Shown here piece by piece: positions 1 through 5,913 of a stretch of DNA of 7,948 nucleotides. Source of the DNA: Lichenicoccus sp964245755 (GTDB lineage: Bacteria; Pseudomonadota; Alphaproteobacteria; Acetobacterales; Acetobacteraceae); NCBI GenBank assembly GCA_964245755.1, contig CAXTNV010000146.1, positions 1 through 7,948 of the forward strand, read 5' to 3'. A program made the position numbers and the translations under genes. Within the stretch, counting starts at the first letter, position 1. Each line of letters opens with the position of its first letter. Below the pieces are notes generated by a model. The model was not told the DNA's origin. It ran no database searches and saw nothing but the letters and a program-made list of their open reading frames with translations.

Positions 1-2
1 GC

Positions 3-269
3 TCGCTGGAGATGGTGATCCGCTCCGGCAGCGCCAGCGTCGTGGAGGGCTCGGGCCACGCCCTCTAAGAAAAAAAAAACGGTGCGGCGGGCGGGATGGC
101 GGTGCTTGCAGGCTTCAAGCCGGGAGCGGATGCGATCAGGCTCTACGGCTACCAGCCCTCGGAACTGCAGGCGGTCGGCATCTCCGGCTCGACGCTGCTG
201 CTGCTCGATGACGGCACCAGGATCCAGCTCACCGGCGTGACCGACCCGGGCGGCAGCATCGTCGTCTGA
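3..269 (+). pseudogene. 3' end of an RTX/type I-secreted-like protein gene, interrupted by an in-frame TAA
   Basis: One reading frame runs from the window edge to TGA at 267-269, broken by a single TAA at 66-68. The 21 residues before the stop (including SGSASVVEGSGHAL) look like the Gly/Ser-rich strands of RTX or T1SS substrates. After the break, the frame reads KNGAAGG, then FKPGADAIRLYGY, then LLLLDDGTRIQLTGV. From family knowledge this resembles the C-terminal end of large secreted calcium-binding-type proteins of Acetobacteraceae, where an xNGxAGG turn precedes an F-x-P-G-x-D-x-I-x-L-x-GY segment and a DGT-x-I strand. Both sides share the same frame, so this looks like one gene with a nonsense codon. 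A run of ten A at 70-79 follows directly. Alternatives are an error at the homopolymer, or a separate 57-codon gene starting at ATG 96 behind a GGCGGG ribosome site. The 5' part lies outside the window. The family assignment is from remembered patterns only. Confidence 0.45.
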
Positions 270-300
270 TCGCCCGGGAGGCGCGTTCTAGAGGCGCCGT

Positions 301-597
301 CTAGGAGCCGCCGCCGCCCACCGACATCGATCCGCCGGCACGCGACCCGGTGCTGCCGGGGAGGGTATCGCCGGGGTCCGCGGCATCCGCGCCGGAGCCG
401 TCCTGGAGCGAGGGCGAGCTGCCATGCATCCGCCCGCCGCCGTGCAGCGCCGGCGCGGTGGAGGCTGGAGCCGGCCCTTCCTGGCGTGGCGCGACGTAGA
501 ACGGGCTCGGGTCGCGCGCCGCCTCGGAAGCGCATCCGCACAGGGCGAGCGGCAAGGCCAGCAAGGTCGCGACACCGGCGGTTCGCAAGCTCGTCAT
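301..597 (-). CDS. Small predicted lipoprotein, function unknown
   Basis: I do not recognise a characterised family. The 98-residue product from the ATG at 597 begins with a short basic region (Arg5), a hydrophobic stretch (residues 9-19), and an LCGC lipobox-like site with Cys22 as the probable lipidated residue. This suggests an outer- or inner-membrane lipoprotein. The mature part has no recognisable fold. Residues 30-50 are Pro/Ala-rich (YVAPRQEGPAP), and the tail is Gly/Ser-rich, ending in VGGGGS, so it is likely disordered. The start at 597 has GAGGG very close upstream. An ATG three codons earlier (606) is possible but has no ribosome site. The longer frame to 669 would run into the tRNA and is rejected. 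The gene starts about 36 bases downstream of the tRNA-Tyr 3' end on the same strand and may be read through from it. It converges with the RTX-like remnant, with 31 bases between them. Confidence 0.62.
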   Translation of the reverse strand: MTSLRTAGVATLLALPLALCGCASEAARDPSPFYVAPRQEGPAPASTAPALHGGGRMHGSSPSLQDGSGADAADPGDTLPGSTGSRAGGSMSVGGGGS

Positions 598-633
598 GAC
601 CCTCATCGATGCAGGCGGTGATGCGGCACGGCG

Positions 634-718
634 TGGTGGAGGGGGTTGGATTCGAACCAACGTAGGCAAAGCCAGCGGATTTACAGTCCGCCCCCTTTAG
701 CCACTCGGGCACCCCTCC
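634..718 (-). tRNA. tRNA-Tyr (anticodon GTA)
   Basis: Read on the minus strand, the 5' end GGAGGGG pairs with CCCCTCC to form a perfect 7-bp acceptor. It is followed by the discriminator A and an encoded CCA (634-636). The T arm is GTTGG-TTCGAAT-CCAAC, and the D arm begins GCCCGAGTGG. The anticodon stem GCGGA/TCCGC encloses CTGTAAA, giving anticodon GTA at 682-684. The long variable arm between the anticodon stem and the T stem, with a total length of 85 with CCA, is the class II form expected for bacterial tRNA-Tyr. It decodes TAC and TAT. It lies back to back with rlmB and immediately upstream of the small lipoprotein gene. All helices seen are intact, so it should be functional. Confidence 0.96.
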
Positions 719-728
719 GTGCGGCAGC

Positions 729-757
729 GACCTAAGGCGGTTCGGGCACGCTGTCAA
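729..757 (-). promoter_or_regulatory. Probable sigma-70-type promoter of tRNA-Tyr
   Basis: On the minus strand a perfect TTGACA lies at 757-752. It is followed after 16-17 bases by TTAGGT/TAGGTC (735-729), a poor match to TATAAT. Transcription would start near 722, a few bases before the mature tRNA 5' end at 718, a normal arrangement for a tRNA gene. The -35 is strong and the -10 weak. No experiment supports this call. Confidence 0.45.
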
Positions 758-787
758 CGCTCGCGCGCGGCCGTGCCGGCGACCGTC

Positions 788-816
788 GTGACGGTGCGCG
801 ATCCGCCGCCTATAAC
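788..816 (+). promoter_or_regulatory. Candidate promoter of rlmB placing the transcript start at the ATG
   Basis: GTGACG at 788-793 (4 of 6 to TTGACA) and TATAAC at 811-816 (5 of 6 to TATAAT) are separated by exactly 17 bases. The usual distance from the -10 puts the first transcribed base at about 823, which is the A of the rlmB ATG. No Shine-Dalgarno-like sequence precedes that ATG, which fits a leaderless mRNA. AT-rich hexamers are rare in this GC-rich gap, so the TATAAC stands out. Confidence 0.42.
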
Positions 817-822
817 CGGCCG

Positions 823-1638
823 ATGCGATCCAGACCTCCCGCCCAACCTTCCGGTCGACCTCCCGCCCGCCCCGCCGCCGCAGGTCGGGCGGCACAGCCG
901 GCCGGCCGGGCGCGGCCCGCAACACCCGCCGGCGGCGGCCTGTGGCTCTACGGGCTGCATACGGTGGCGGCGGCGCTGCGCAACCCGCAGCGCAGGCTGC
1001 GCCGGCTGCTGCTGACCGCGGAGGCGGAGGCGGCGCTGGCCGGCCGCATCGGCGCCGCCTGGCCGCTCGCGGTCGAGCGTGCCGAGCGCGCGCAGCTCGA
1101 CGGGATGGTCGGACGTGACGCGGTGCATCAGGGCGCCGCGCTGCTCGCCGACGCGCTGGCGCCGCCTTCGCTCGAGCAGACGCTGCGCCATCCGGGGCCG
1201 GTGCTGGTGCTCGATCAGGTCAGCGACCCGCGCAACGTCGGCGCCATCCTGCGTTCCGCCGCCGCGTTCGGCGCCGCGGCGGTGATCGTGCAGGACCGCC
1301 ACGCTCCCGACGAGACGGGCACCCTGGCCAAGGCCGCCTCCGGCGCGCTGGAGACGATGCCGCTGTTGCGCGCGGTCAACCTGTCGCGCACGCTGGTGGC
1401 GCTGAAGGCGGCGGGCCTGTGGACGGTCGGCCTCGCTGCCGGCGCCGCCGCCCTGGATGGCGCCGCCTTCCAGGGCCGGCGCGTCGCCCTGGTGCTCGGC
1501 GCCGAGGGCGAGGGCCTGCGCCGGCTCACCCGGGAGACCTGCGACGAGGTCGCCGGGCTGCGCATGCCGGGCGCGATGGAAAGCCTGAACGTCTCCAACG
1601 CTGCCGCGGTGGCGCTGTACGAGATCGTCCGCCGCTAG
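823..1638 (+). CDS. rlmB: 23S rRNA 2'-O-ribose methyltransferase, RlmB/TrmH (SpoU) family
   Basis: This is a predicted SAM-dependent SpoU-class methyltransferase. By family it should methylate the 2'-O of G2251 in the 23S rRNA P loop. The 271 residues begin with a Pro/Arg-rich tail (1-36), probably disordered. A substrate-binding domain follows, opening with LWLYGLHTVAAALRNP (40-55) and including VHQGAALLAD (101-110). The catalytic knot carries all three SpoU motifs. Motif 1 is DQVSDPRNVGAILRSA (131-146) with Asn138 and Arg144. Motif 2 is LVLGAEGEGL (223-232). Motif 3 is MPGAMESLNVSNAAAV (248-263) with Asn256. The ATG at 823 is the only good start, and no ribosome site is visible before it (see the promoter entry). 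It is divergent from tRNA-Tyr and converges with cysE, 19 bases away. The SpoU assignment is firm. The exact target nucleotide is inferred from overall resemblance. Confidence 0.9.
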   Translation: MRSRPPAQPSGRPPARPAAAGRAAQPAGRARPATPAGGGLWLYGLHTVAAALRNPQRRLRRLLLTAEAEAALAGRIGAAWPLAVERAERAQLDGMVGRDAVHQGAALLADALAPPSLEQTLRHPGPVLVLDQVSDPRNVGAILRSAAAFGAAAVIVQDRHAPDETGTLAKAASGALETMPLLRAVNLSRTLVALKAAGLWTVGLAAGAAALDGAAFQGRRVALVLGAEGEGLRRLTRETCDEVAGLRMPGAMESLNVSNAAAVALYEIVRR

Positions 1639-1657
1639 CGCAGCGGAGCCGCCGGCG

Positions 1658-2470
1658 TCAGATCGCGTAGTCGATCGGCGGCAGCGTCTGGTCCATGGTG
1701 AAGGCCGGCATCGAGGAGTGCCGGGTGCCGATGCGGCGCGCCGGGTTGCCGACCACGGTGGTGTAGGGCGGCACCGCCTCGAGCACGATGCTCCCGGCGC
1801 CGATCTTCGCACCCTCGCCGATCTCGATGTTGCCGAGCACCGTGCAGCCCGCACCGAGCAGCACGCCGCGCCGGATCTTGGGATGCCGGTCGCCCTCGTT
1901 CTTGCCGGTGCCGCCGAGGGTCACGCCCTGCAGCATCGAGACGTCGTCCTCCAGCACCGAGGTCTCGCCGATCACGATGCCGCTGCCGTGGTCGATCAGG
2001 ATGCGCCGGCCGAGTTCCGCCGCCGGGTGGATGTCGAGGCCGAATGCTTCGGACATGCGGCTCTGCAGGTGCCGCGCCAGGTGACGCCTGCCGTGCCCCC
2101 ACAGCCAGTGCGCCACCCGGTATGCCTGCAGCGACTGGAAGCCCTTGAAGAACAGGAACGGGGTGATCAGGTCCGGGCAGGCCGGGTCGCGCTCCTTGAT
2201 CGCCACCAGATCGGCGGCGGCGGCGGCGATGATCTCGGCTTCGGCGCGATACGCCTCGGCCACCAGCTCGGTCAGGGCGCGGGCGGGCACCGCGGAGTCC
2301 GCCAGCTTGCGGCCGAGCAGCGCCGCCAGTGCCGGCGCGAAGCCGCGATGGATGCGCAGGTTGAGCTCCAGCACCGCCGCCATGATCGGGTCGGGGCAGT
2401 CGCCGGCCTCGCTGCGCAGCCGCTGCCAGAGCTGGTCGAGCACGATCGGCGCGGTGGTGGCGATGTCCAT
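1658..2470 (-). CDS. cysE: Serine O-acetyltransferase (SAT)
   Basis: CysE transfers acetyl from acetyl-CoA to L-serine, giving O-acetylserine, the direct precursor for cysteine synthesis. The product is 270 residues from ATG 2470 (E. coli CysE is 273). It has the all-helical N-terminal SATase domain (about 8-115) and then a left-handed beta-helix built of hexapeptide repeats (about 145-245). The catalytic pair matches the family: Asp146 in FGLDIHPAA and His161 in LIDHGSGIVIGET. The acetyl-CoA loop GVTLGGTGKNEGDRHPKI (182-199) and the VGNPAR turn (240-245) are intact. The acidic tail ends in a C-terminal Ile, which suggests it can dock into cysteine synthase CysK. I chose ATG 2470 because GGAAGA lies at proper spacing before it. 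An ATG at 2578 would add a low-complexity Arg-rich stretch with no ribosome site. The gene lies 118 bases downstream of the UbiH-family gene, on the same strand. Confidence 0.95.
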   Translation of the reverse strand: MDIATTAPIVLDQLWQRLRSEAGDCPDPIMAAVLELNLRIHRGFAPALAALLGRKLADSAVPARALTELVAEAYRAEAEIIAAAAADLVAIKERDPACPDLITPFLFFKGFQSLQAYRVAHWLWGHGRRHLARHLQSRMSEAFGLDIHPAAELGRRILIDHGSGIVIGETSVLEDDVSMLQGVTLGGTGKNEGDRHPKIRRGVLLGAGCTVLGNIEIGEGAKIGAGSIVLEAVPPYTTVVGNPARRIGTRHSSMPAFTMDQTLPPIDYAI

Positions 2471-2517
2471 CTCGGTCTTCCCGGCGGTGGCGCCCTCAGG
2501 ACGCTTTGATCGCGTGC

Positions 2518-2563
2518 GGTGCGGGCCCGAGCGCGATCGGGCGCGCAGGGTGCGGGCCCGAGC
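2518..2563. repeat. 15-base direct repeat upstream of cysE
   Basis: The sequence ggtgcgggcccgagc occurs perfectly at 2518-2532 and again at 2549-2563. Each copy contains the palindrome CGGGCCCG. The copies are 31 bases apart, close to three helical turns. They lie between the stop of the UbiH-family gene and the preferred cysE start. Because 31 is not a multiple of three, the copies fall in different reading frames, which argues against selection as protein. The pair could be an operator or a chance GC-rich duplication; no regulator can be named. Confidence 0.5.
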
Positions 2564-2588
2564 TGTCCCGGCTGTCATAGTCGATTTC

Positions 2589-3881
2589 TCAGCCGAGTCC
2601 CATCGCCTGCACCATGAAGGCGCGCTTCAGCCGCGGCATGCGGTGCACGGCGCCGATACCGAGATCGCGCGCCAGCCGCAGCGCCGGATTGTCGCTGCTG
2701 AACAGCCGGTCGAGCAGGTCGGTCGCCGCCAGCATGGCGAGGTTGTCCGGTCGGCGTCGCGCCTGATAGCGCGCCAGCAGCGACGCCGCTCCGGGATCGC
2801 GCCGCTGCGCCACCGCCTCGATCACCAGTTCCGAGAGCGCCGTGATGTCGCGGAAGCCGAGATTAAGCCCCTGGCCGGCGATCGGATGGATGCCGTGCGC
2901 GGCGTCGCCCACCAGCGCCAGGCGCTCGGCGGCATAGCTGTGCGCATGCAGAGCGCCCAGGGCGTAGGTCCAGCGCCTCCCCACCGGCCGCACAGCGCCC
3001 AGGTGGCTTCCCAGCCGGCGCTGCAGCTCGCGGGTGAAGGCGGCGTCGTCGAGTGCGGCGAGCCGGCTCGCGAGCGGCTCGCGTTCCGTCCAGACGATCG
3101 CCGACAGGTGCTCCCCGGCCTCGCCCGCGGCCATCGGCAGCTGCGCGAAGGGTCCGCCGGGCAGGAAATGCTCCAGCGCCAGGTTGTCGTGCGGCCGCTC
3201 ATGCGACACCGCGCTGACGATGCCGGTCTGGCGATAGGCGTAGCGCGTCACCGCGATCCCGGCCTGGCGTCGAAGCGGGCTCTGCCGGCCTTCCGCCGCG
3301 ATCACCAGGCGCGCGCGCAACCGGGCACCGCCACGTGTCTCGATGCGCATCGCCGCGGCGCCGTCCCGCACCACCGACGCCTCGTCGGGCGCGAACAGGC
3401 GGATCAGCGGCGAGCCGTGCAGCGCGGCGTTGAGCGCCACGCGCAGGCTGCGCGCCTCGGTCATCCAGCCGAACGGTTCCCCGACCTCGCGGTGGTCGAA
3501 ATGCAGGAACAGCGGCGACGCCGGTCGCCCCGGCCGTCCGTCCGACACCCGGATGCCGAGGATCGGACAGGAGGGCAGGGGAAGCCGCTGCCATACCCCC
3601 GCCGTTTCCAGCAGGCGGCGCGAGCTGGCGGCGATGGCGTAGGCCCGCCCATCGAAATCCGGATGCTCCATCGGCGGCAGGCCGGCGCGATCGATCACCG
3701 CCACCCGCACGCCGCCGGCGGCGAGGCGGCAGGCGAGGGTGGCGCCGACCGGCCCGGCGCCGACGACGCAGACATCGAAGTCGTTGGCATCGAAGTCGTT
3801 GGCATCGAATTCTCTGGCATCAACCTGGGTGGCATCGGCGTCGCCGGCGAGCGCGGCGGATCGTGAGGGTGGCGCGGACAT
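2589..3881 (-). CDS. UbiH/UbiF/Coq6-family FAD-dependent monooxygenase (ubiquinone biosynthesis)
   Basis: This is a predicted flavoprotein hydroxylase that adds a ring oxygen during aerobic ubiquinone synthesis, using NAD(P)H and O2, probably as part of a membrane-associated Ubi complex. With the ATG at 3881 it has 430 residues. The N-terminal Rossmann motif is DVCVVGAGPVGATLACRLA (36-54, GxGxxG at 41-46). DGRAYAIAASSRRLL follows, matching the family's DG-x-x-x-AI block. Near the C-terminus is the FAD-ribityl motif GDAAHGIHPIAGQGLNLG, starting at Gly325. All family landmarks are present, so the enzyme should be active. Which ring position it hydroxylates cannot be read from sequence, so I give no symbol. 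The first 35 residues are unusual and include four 5-residue repeats. A TTG at 3935 would lengthen it by 18 residues without a ribosome site. It is divergent from glnK and probably co-oriented with cysE downstream. Confidence 0.88.
   Translation of the reverse strand: MSAPPSRSAALAGDADATQVDAREFDANDFDANDFDVCVVGAGPVGATLACRLAAGGVRVAVIDRAGLPPMEHPDFDGRAYAIAASSRRLLETAGVWQRLPLPSCPILGIRVSDGRPGRPASPLFLHFDHREVGEPFGWMTEARSLRVALNAALHGSPLIRLFAPDEASVVRDGAAAMRIETRGGARLRARLVIAAEGRQSPLRRQAGIAVTRYAYRQTGIVSAVSHERPHDNLALEHFLPGGPFAQLPMAAGEAGEHLSAIVWTEREPLASRLAALDDAAFTRELQRRLGSHLGAVRPVGRRWTYALGALHAHSYAAERLALVGDAAHGIHPIAGQGLNLGFRDITALSELVIEAVAQRRDPGAASLLARYQARRRPDNLAMLAATDLLDRLFSSDNPALRLARDLGIGAVHRMPRLKRAFMVQAMGLG
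3777..3836 (-). repeat. Four tandem 15-base units at the start of the monooxygenase gene
   Basis: Read on the coding strand, four 15-base units each begin GATGCC and encode DATQV, DAREF, DANDF and DANDF (residues 16-35). A fifth, degenerate unit is the start of the Rossmann strand itself (DVCVV). The last two full units are identical at the base level. The unit is a multiple of three, so gain or loss of copies keeps the frame and only lengthens an acidic linker before the FAD-binding fold. Confidence 0.9.
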
Positions 3882-4017
3882 AAGTATCGATCTGCCTTGT
3901 TTGCGGGCACTGGCGCGCGCCGGACTGGTCGCCAAACAGGCCGGTGCGCCTGCCCGGATGGCAGAGGTGGCGCCTGCGGCCGCGGCGTCAACCCGGGCCC
4001 GCCTCAGCCCGTGGTCC

Positions 4018-4033
4018 TGGCACGGTTTTTGGA
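4018..4033 (+). promoter_or_regulatory. Sigma-54 (RpoN) -24/-12 promoter of glnK-amtB
   Basis: TGGCACG (4018-4024), followed after GTTT by TTGGA (4029-4033), matches the sigma-54 consensus TGGCACG-N4-TTGCW at all but one important position. The -24 GG is present with the correct ten-base interval, but the -12 element reads GG where GC is expected. The start would be near 4044, giving a leader of about 80 bases before glnK. This is the expected promoter class for a PII-ammonium channel operon, normally activated by phosphorylated NtrC under nitrogen limitation. I could not find a convincing paired NtrC site in the 136 bases upstream. Confidence 0.58.
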
Positions 4034-4123
4034 ACGGGTGAATGCCAAACCGGATCGAGACGTTCGGCTCGGTGGGGACCTGTCCGATGGTGGCCAGGTG
4101 GGAACAGCCGAGAGAGAGGTGTG

Positions 4124-4462
4124 ATGAAGCTCGTCACAGCAGTCATCAAGCCCTTCAAGCTGGACGACGTGCGTGAGGCGCTGACGCCGCTGGGCGTGCA
4201 GGGCCTGACCGTGTCGGAGGTGAAGGGGTTCGGCCGGCAGAAGGGGCAGACCGAGATCTATCGCGGTGCGGAGTATCACGTGAGCTTCCTGCCCAAGGTC
4301 AAGATCGAGGTCGCCGTCACCGACGACATGCTCGATCAGGTGGTCGATGCGATCCTGCAGTCGGCCCACACCGGCAAGATCGGCGACGGCAAGATCTTCG
4401 TGACCGAGATCCAGCGCGCCATCCGAATCCGCACCCGTGAAACCGGAGATGACGCGCTGTGA
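4124..4462 (+). CDS. glnK: Nitrogen regulatory protein PII (GlnK type)
   Basis: This is a trimeric cytoplasmic PII signal protein that senses ATP/ADP, 2-oxoglutarate and, through uridylylation, glutamine. Its 112 residues match the family length exactly. The N-terminus MKLVTAVIKPFKLDDVREAL is the standard PII strand-helix. The T-loop runs over about 37-55 (GRQKGQTEIYRGAEYHVSF) and carries Tyr51, the uridylylation site modified by GlnD. The second PII signature is at about 83-96 (HTGKIGDGKIFVTE), with residues that bind the nucleotide phosphates. The ATG at 4124 has a strong GAGAGAGG site (4112-4119). The gene overlaps amtB by four bases, so the pair is translationally coupled. By family knowledge GlnK caps AmtB when nitrogen is plentiful. 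GlnB and GlnK are hard to separate by sequence alone, and the amtB neighbour is what points to GlnK. Confidence 0.95.
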   Translation: MKLVTAVIKPFKLDDVREALTPLGVQGLTVSEVKGFGRQKGQTEIYRGAEYHVSFLPKVKIEVAVTDDMLDQVVDAILQSAHTGKIGDGKIFVTEIQRAIRIRTRETGDDAL

Positions 4463-5865
4463 CAGCCCTGGCCACTGCCCACCCACGTGACCTGCGGCGG
4501 CACGCCGCCATCGGCGCCGGCACCCTGCTCGGCGCGGCGCTCGCCGCCACCCTGGCGGCGCATCCGGCACTCGCCGCCGCGCCGCCGCCGCCGCCGCCGA
4601 AGATCGACACCGGCGATACCGCCTGGATGCTGACCAGCACCGCGCTGGTGCTGATGATGACGGTGCCGGGGCTTGCCCTTTTCTATGCCGGGATGGTGCG
4701 CAAGAAGAACGTGCTGGCGACCCTGATGCAGGCCTTCACCGTCTGCTGCCTGGTCACCATCACCTGGGTCGTGGCCGGCTACAGCCTGACCTTCACCACC
4801 GGCTCGCCCTATATCGGCGACCTGTCGCGCTTCATGCTGCACGGCATCGGCGCCAACATCTCCAAGGGCAGCGACATCGCCTTCACGCTGGGTGCGGGCA
4901 GCTCGAACGCGACCGTGATGACGATCCCCGAGACCGTCTACATGATGTTCCAGATGACGTTCGCGATCATCACCCCCGCGCTGATCGCCGGCGCCTTCGC
5001 CGACCGCATGAAGTTCAGCGCCATGTGCATCTTCATGGTGCTGTGGTCGCTTGTCGTCTACGCGCCGATCGCGCACTGGGTCTGGAGCCCGATCGGCTGG
5101 GTGGGCGCTTTCGGCGCGATCGACTTCGCCGGCGGCACGGTGGTGCACATCAACGCCGGCATCGCCGGGCTCATGTGCGCGCTGGTGCTCGGCAAGCGTC
5201 AGGGCTACGGCCACGACGACATGGCGCCGTTCAACCTCACCTACGCGGTGATCGGCGCCTCGCTGCTCTGGGTCGGCTGGTTCGGCTTCAATGCCGGCTC
5301 CGCGGTGGGATCGAACGGCCGCGCCGGCATGGCGATGGCGGCGACGCAGATCGCCACCGCCGCCGCCGCGCTGGGCTGGATGTTCGCCGAGTGGATCGCC
5401 AAGGGTAAGCCCACGGTGCTTGGCGTGATCTCCGGCGCGGTCGCCGGCCTGGTCGCGATCACGCCGGCTTCCGGCTACGTGCTGCCCGGCGCCTCGATCG
5501 TCATCGGCGTGGCCGCCGGCGTGATCTGCTTCTGGACCGCCACCTACATGAAGCACATGCTCGGCTACGACGACAGCCTCGACTGCTTCGGCGTGCACGG
5601 CATCGGCGGCATCGTCGGCGCGCTGCTCACCGGGGTGTTCGCCTATGGACCGCTTTCGGCGACGGACTCGTCGCCGGCCGGCACCGTGGGATCGTTCGCG
5701 CAGCTGATCATCCAGGCCAAGGCGGTGTGCGTTACGCTGATCTGGAGCGGGCTGCTGTCGTTCGTGCTGCTCAAGATCATCGACCTCACCATCGGCTTGC
5801 GGGTCACGCACGACGAGGAGACCGAGGGGCTGGACATGACGCTGCACGGCGAGCGCATCAACTGA
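4459..5865 (+). CDS. amtB: Ammonium channel AmtB (Amt/MEP/Rh family)
   Basis: This is an inner-membrane trimeric channel that takes up ammonium/ammonia. The 468-residue product starts at GTG 4459, inside the glnK stop, with GGAG at 4445-4448. The N-terminus has a basic region (RDLRRH) and an Ala/Leu-rich core, and ends HPALA, giving a likely signal-peptide cut after residue 39. Six prolines (42-47) then precede the first membrane helix (GDTAWMLTSTALVLMM). About eleven hydrophobic helices follow. Key residues are present: Asp182 in GAFADRMKF (structural Asp160 in E. coli), and the pore twin histidines His230 (TVVHINAG) and His380 (FGVHGIGG), equivalent to E. coli His168 and His318. The cytoplasmic tail (RVTHDEETEGLDMTLHGERIN) is the usual GlnK-contact end. 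It is likely expressed from the sigma-54 promoter upstream of glnK. Product identity is not in doubt. Confidence 0.96.
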   Translation: MTALATAHPRDLRRHAAIGAGTLLGAALAATLAAHPALAAAPPPPPPKIDTGDTAWMLTSTALVLMMTVPGLALFYAGMVRKKNVLATLMQAFTVCCLVTITWVVAGYSLTFTTGSPYIGDLSRFMLHGIGANISKGSDIAFTLGAGSSNATVMTIPETVYMMFQMTFAIITPALIAGAFADRMKFSAMCIFMVLWSLVVYAPIAHWVWSPIGWVGAFGAIDFAGGTVVHINAGIAGLMCALVLGKRQGYGHDDMAPFNLTYAVIGASLLWVGWFGFNAGSAVGSNGRAGMAMAATQIATAAAALGWMFAEWIAKGKPTVLGVISGAVAGLVAITPASGYVLPGASIVIGVAAGVICFWTATYMKHMLGYDDSLDCFGVHGIGGIVGALLTGVFAYGPLSATDSSPAGTVGSFAQLIIQAKAVCVTLIWSGLLSFVLLKIIDLTIGLRVTHDEETEGLDMTLHGERIN

Positions 5866-5873
5866 GGGCGGTG

Positions 5874-5913
5874 GTCAGGCGCTGCGCCGTCGCTAGCGGT
5901 TCGGGCGCCTGAC
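5874..5913. terminator. Inverted repeat between convergent amtB and protease genes, possible bidirectional terminator
   Basis: GTCAGGCGC (5874-5882) and GCGCCTGAC (5905-5913) form a perfect 9-bp stem with a 22-base loop. The stem begins eight bases after the amtB stop, and the TAG stop of the convergent protease gene (5893-5895) lies in its loop. The symmetry would serve both strands. There is no T-run on either side, so it is not a classical intrinsic terminator. It may be a U-less or Rho-assisted 3' structure. Confidence 0.45.

Noticed and set aside
66..80. Programmed transcriptional slippage on the A10 run restoring the RTX-like gene
   Set aside because: The stop precedes the A-run in the same frame as both flanks, so a frame change at the run would not remove it. 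The other two upstream frames do not look like the family.
276..296. GGCGC/GCGCC inverted repeat between the RTX-like remnant and the lipoprotein gene as a terminator
   Set aside because: A five-base stem with a nine-base loop and no T-run on either strand is too weak to call.
1632..1646. CCGCT-AGCGC-AGCGG hairpin at the rlmB stop as a terminator
   Set aside because: The stem is only five base pairs with no T-run. Such short inverted repeats are common by chance at this GC content.
754..1854. 366-codon minus-strand frame opposite rlmB
   Set aside because: It runs through rlmB, part of cysE and the promoter gap, and its translation is low-complexity Arg/Gln-rich.
2471..2578. Earlier cysE start at ATG 2578 adding 36 residues
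   Set aside because: The extension is Arg-rich and low-complexity, lacks a ribosome site, and contains DNA repeats in different frames. ATG 2470 has a good GGAAGA.
2145..3866. Long plus-strand open frame of 573 codons opposite the UbiH-family gene
   Set aside because: It is antisense to a gene with all family motifs. Its product is Arg/Gln/His-rich with no recognisable domain, the usual shadow of a high-GC coding strand.
3930..3960. GGTGCG as an NtrC half-site upstream of glnK
   Set aside because: No partner half at the expected spacing was found, and a single GC-rich half-site is not evidence.
4336..5847. 503-codon minus-strand open frame opposite amtB
   Set aside because: Its product is composed largely of H, D, R, G and E, as expected from the complement of GC-rich membrane-protein codons, and has no start signal or known motif.
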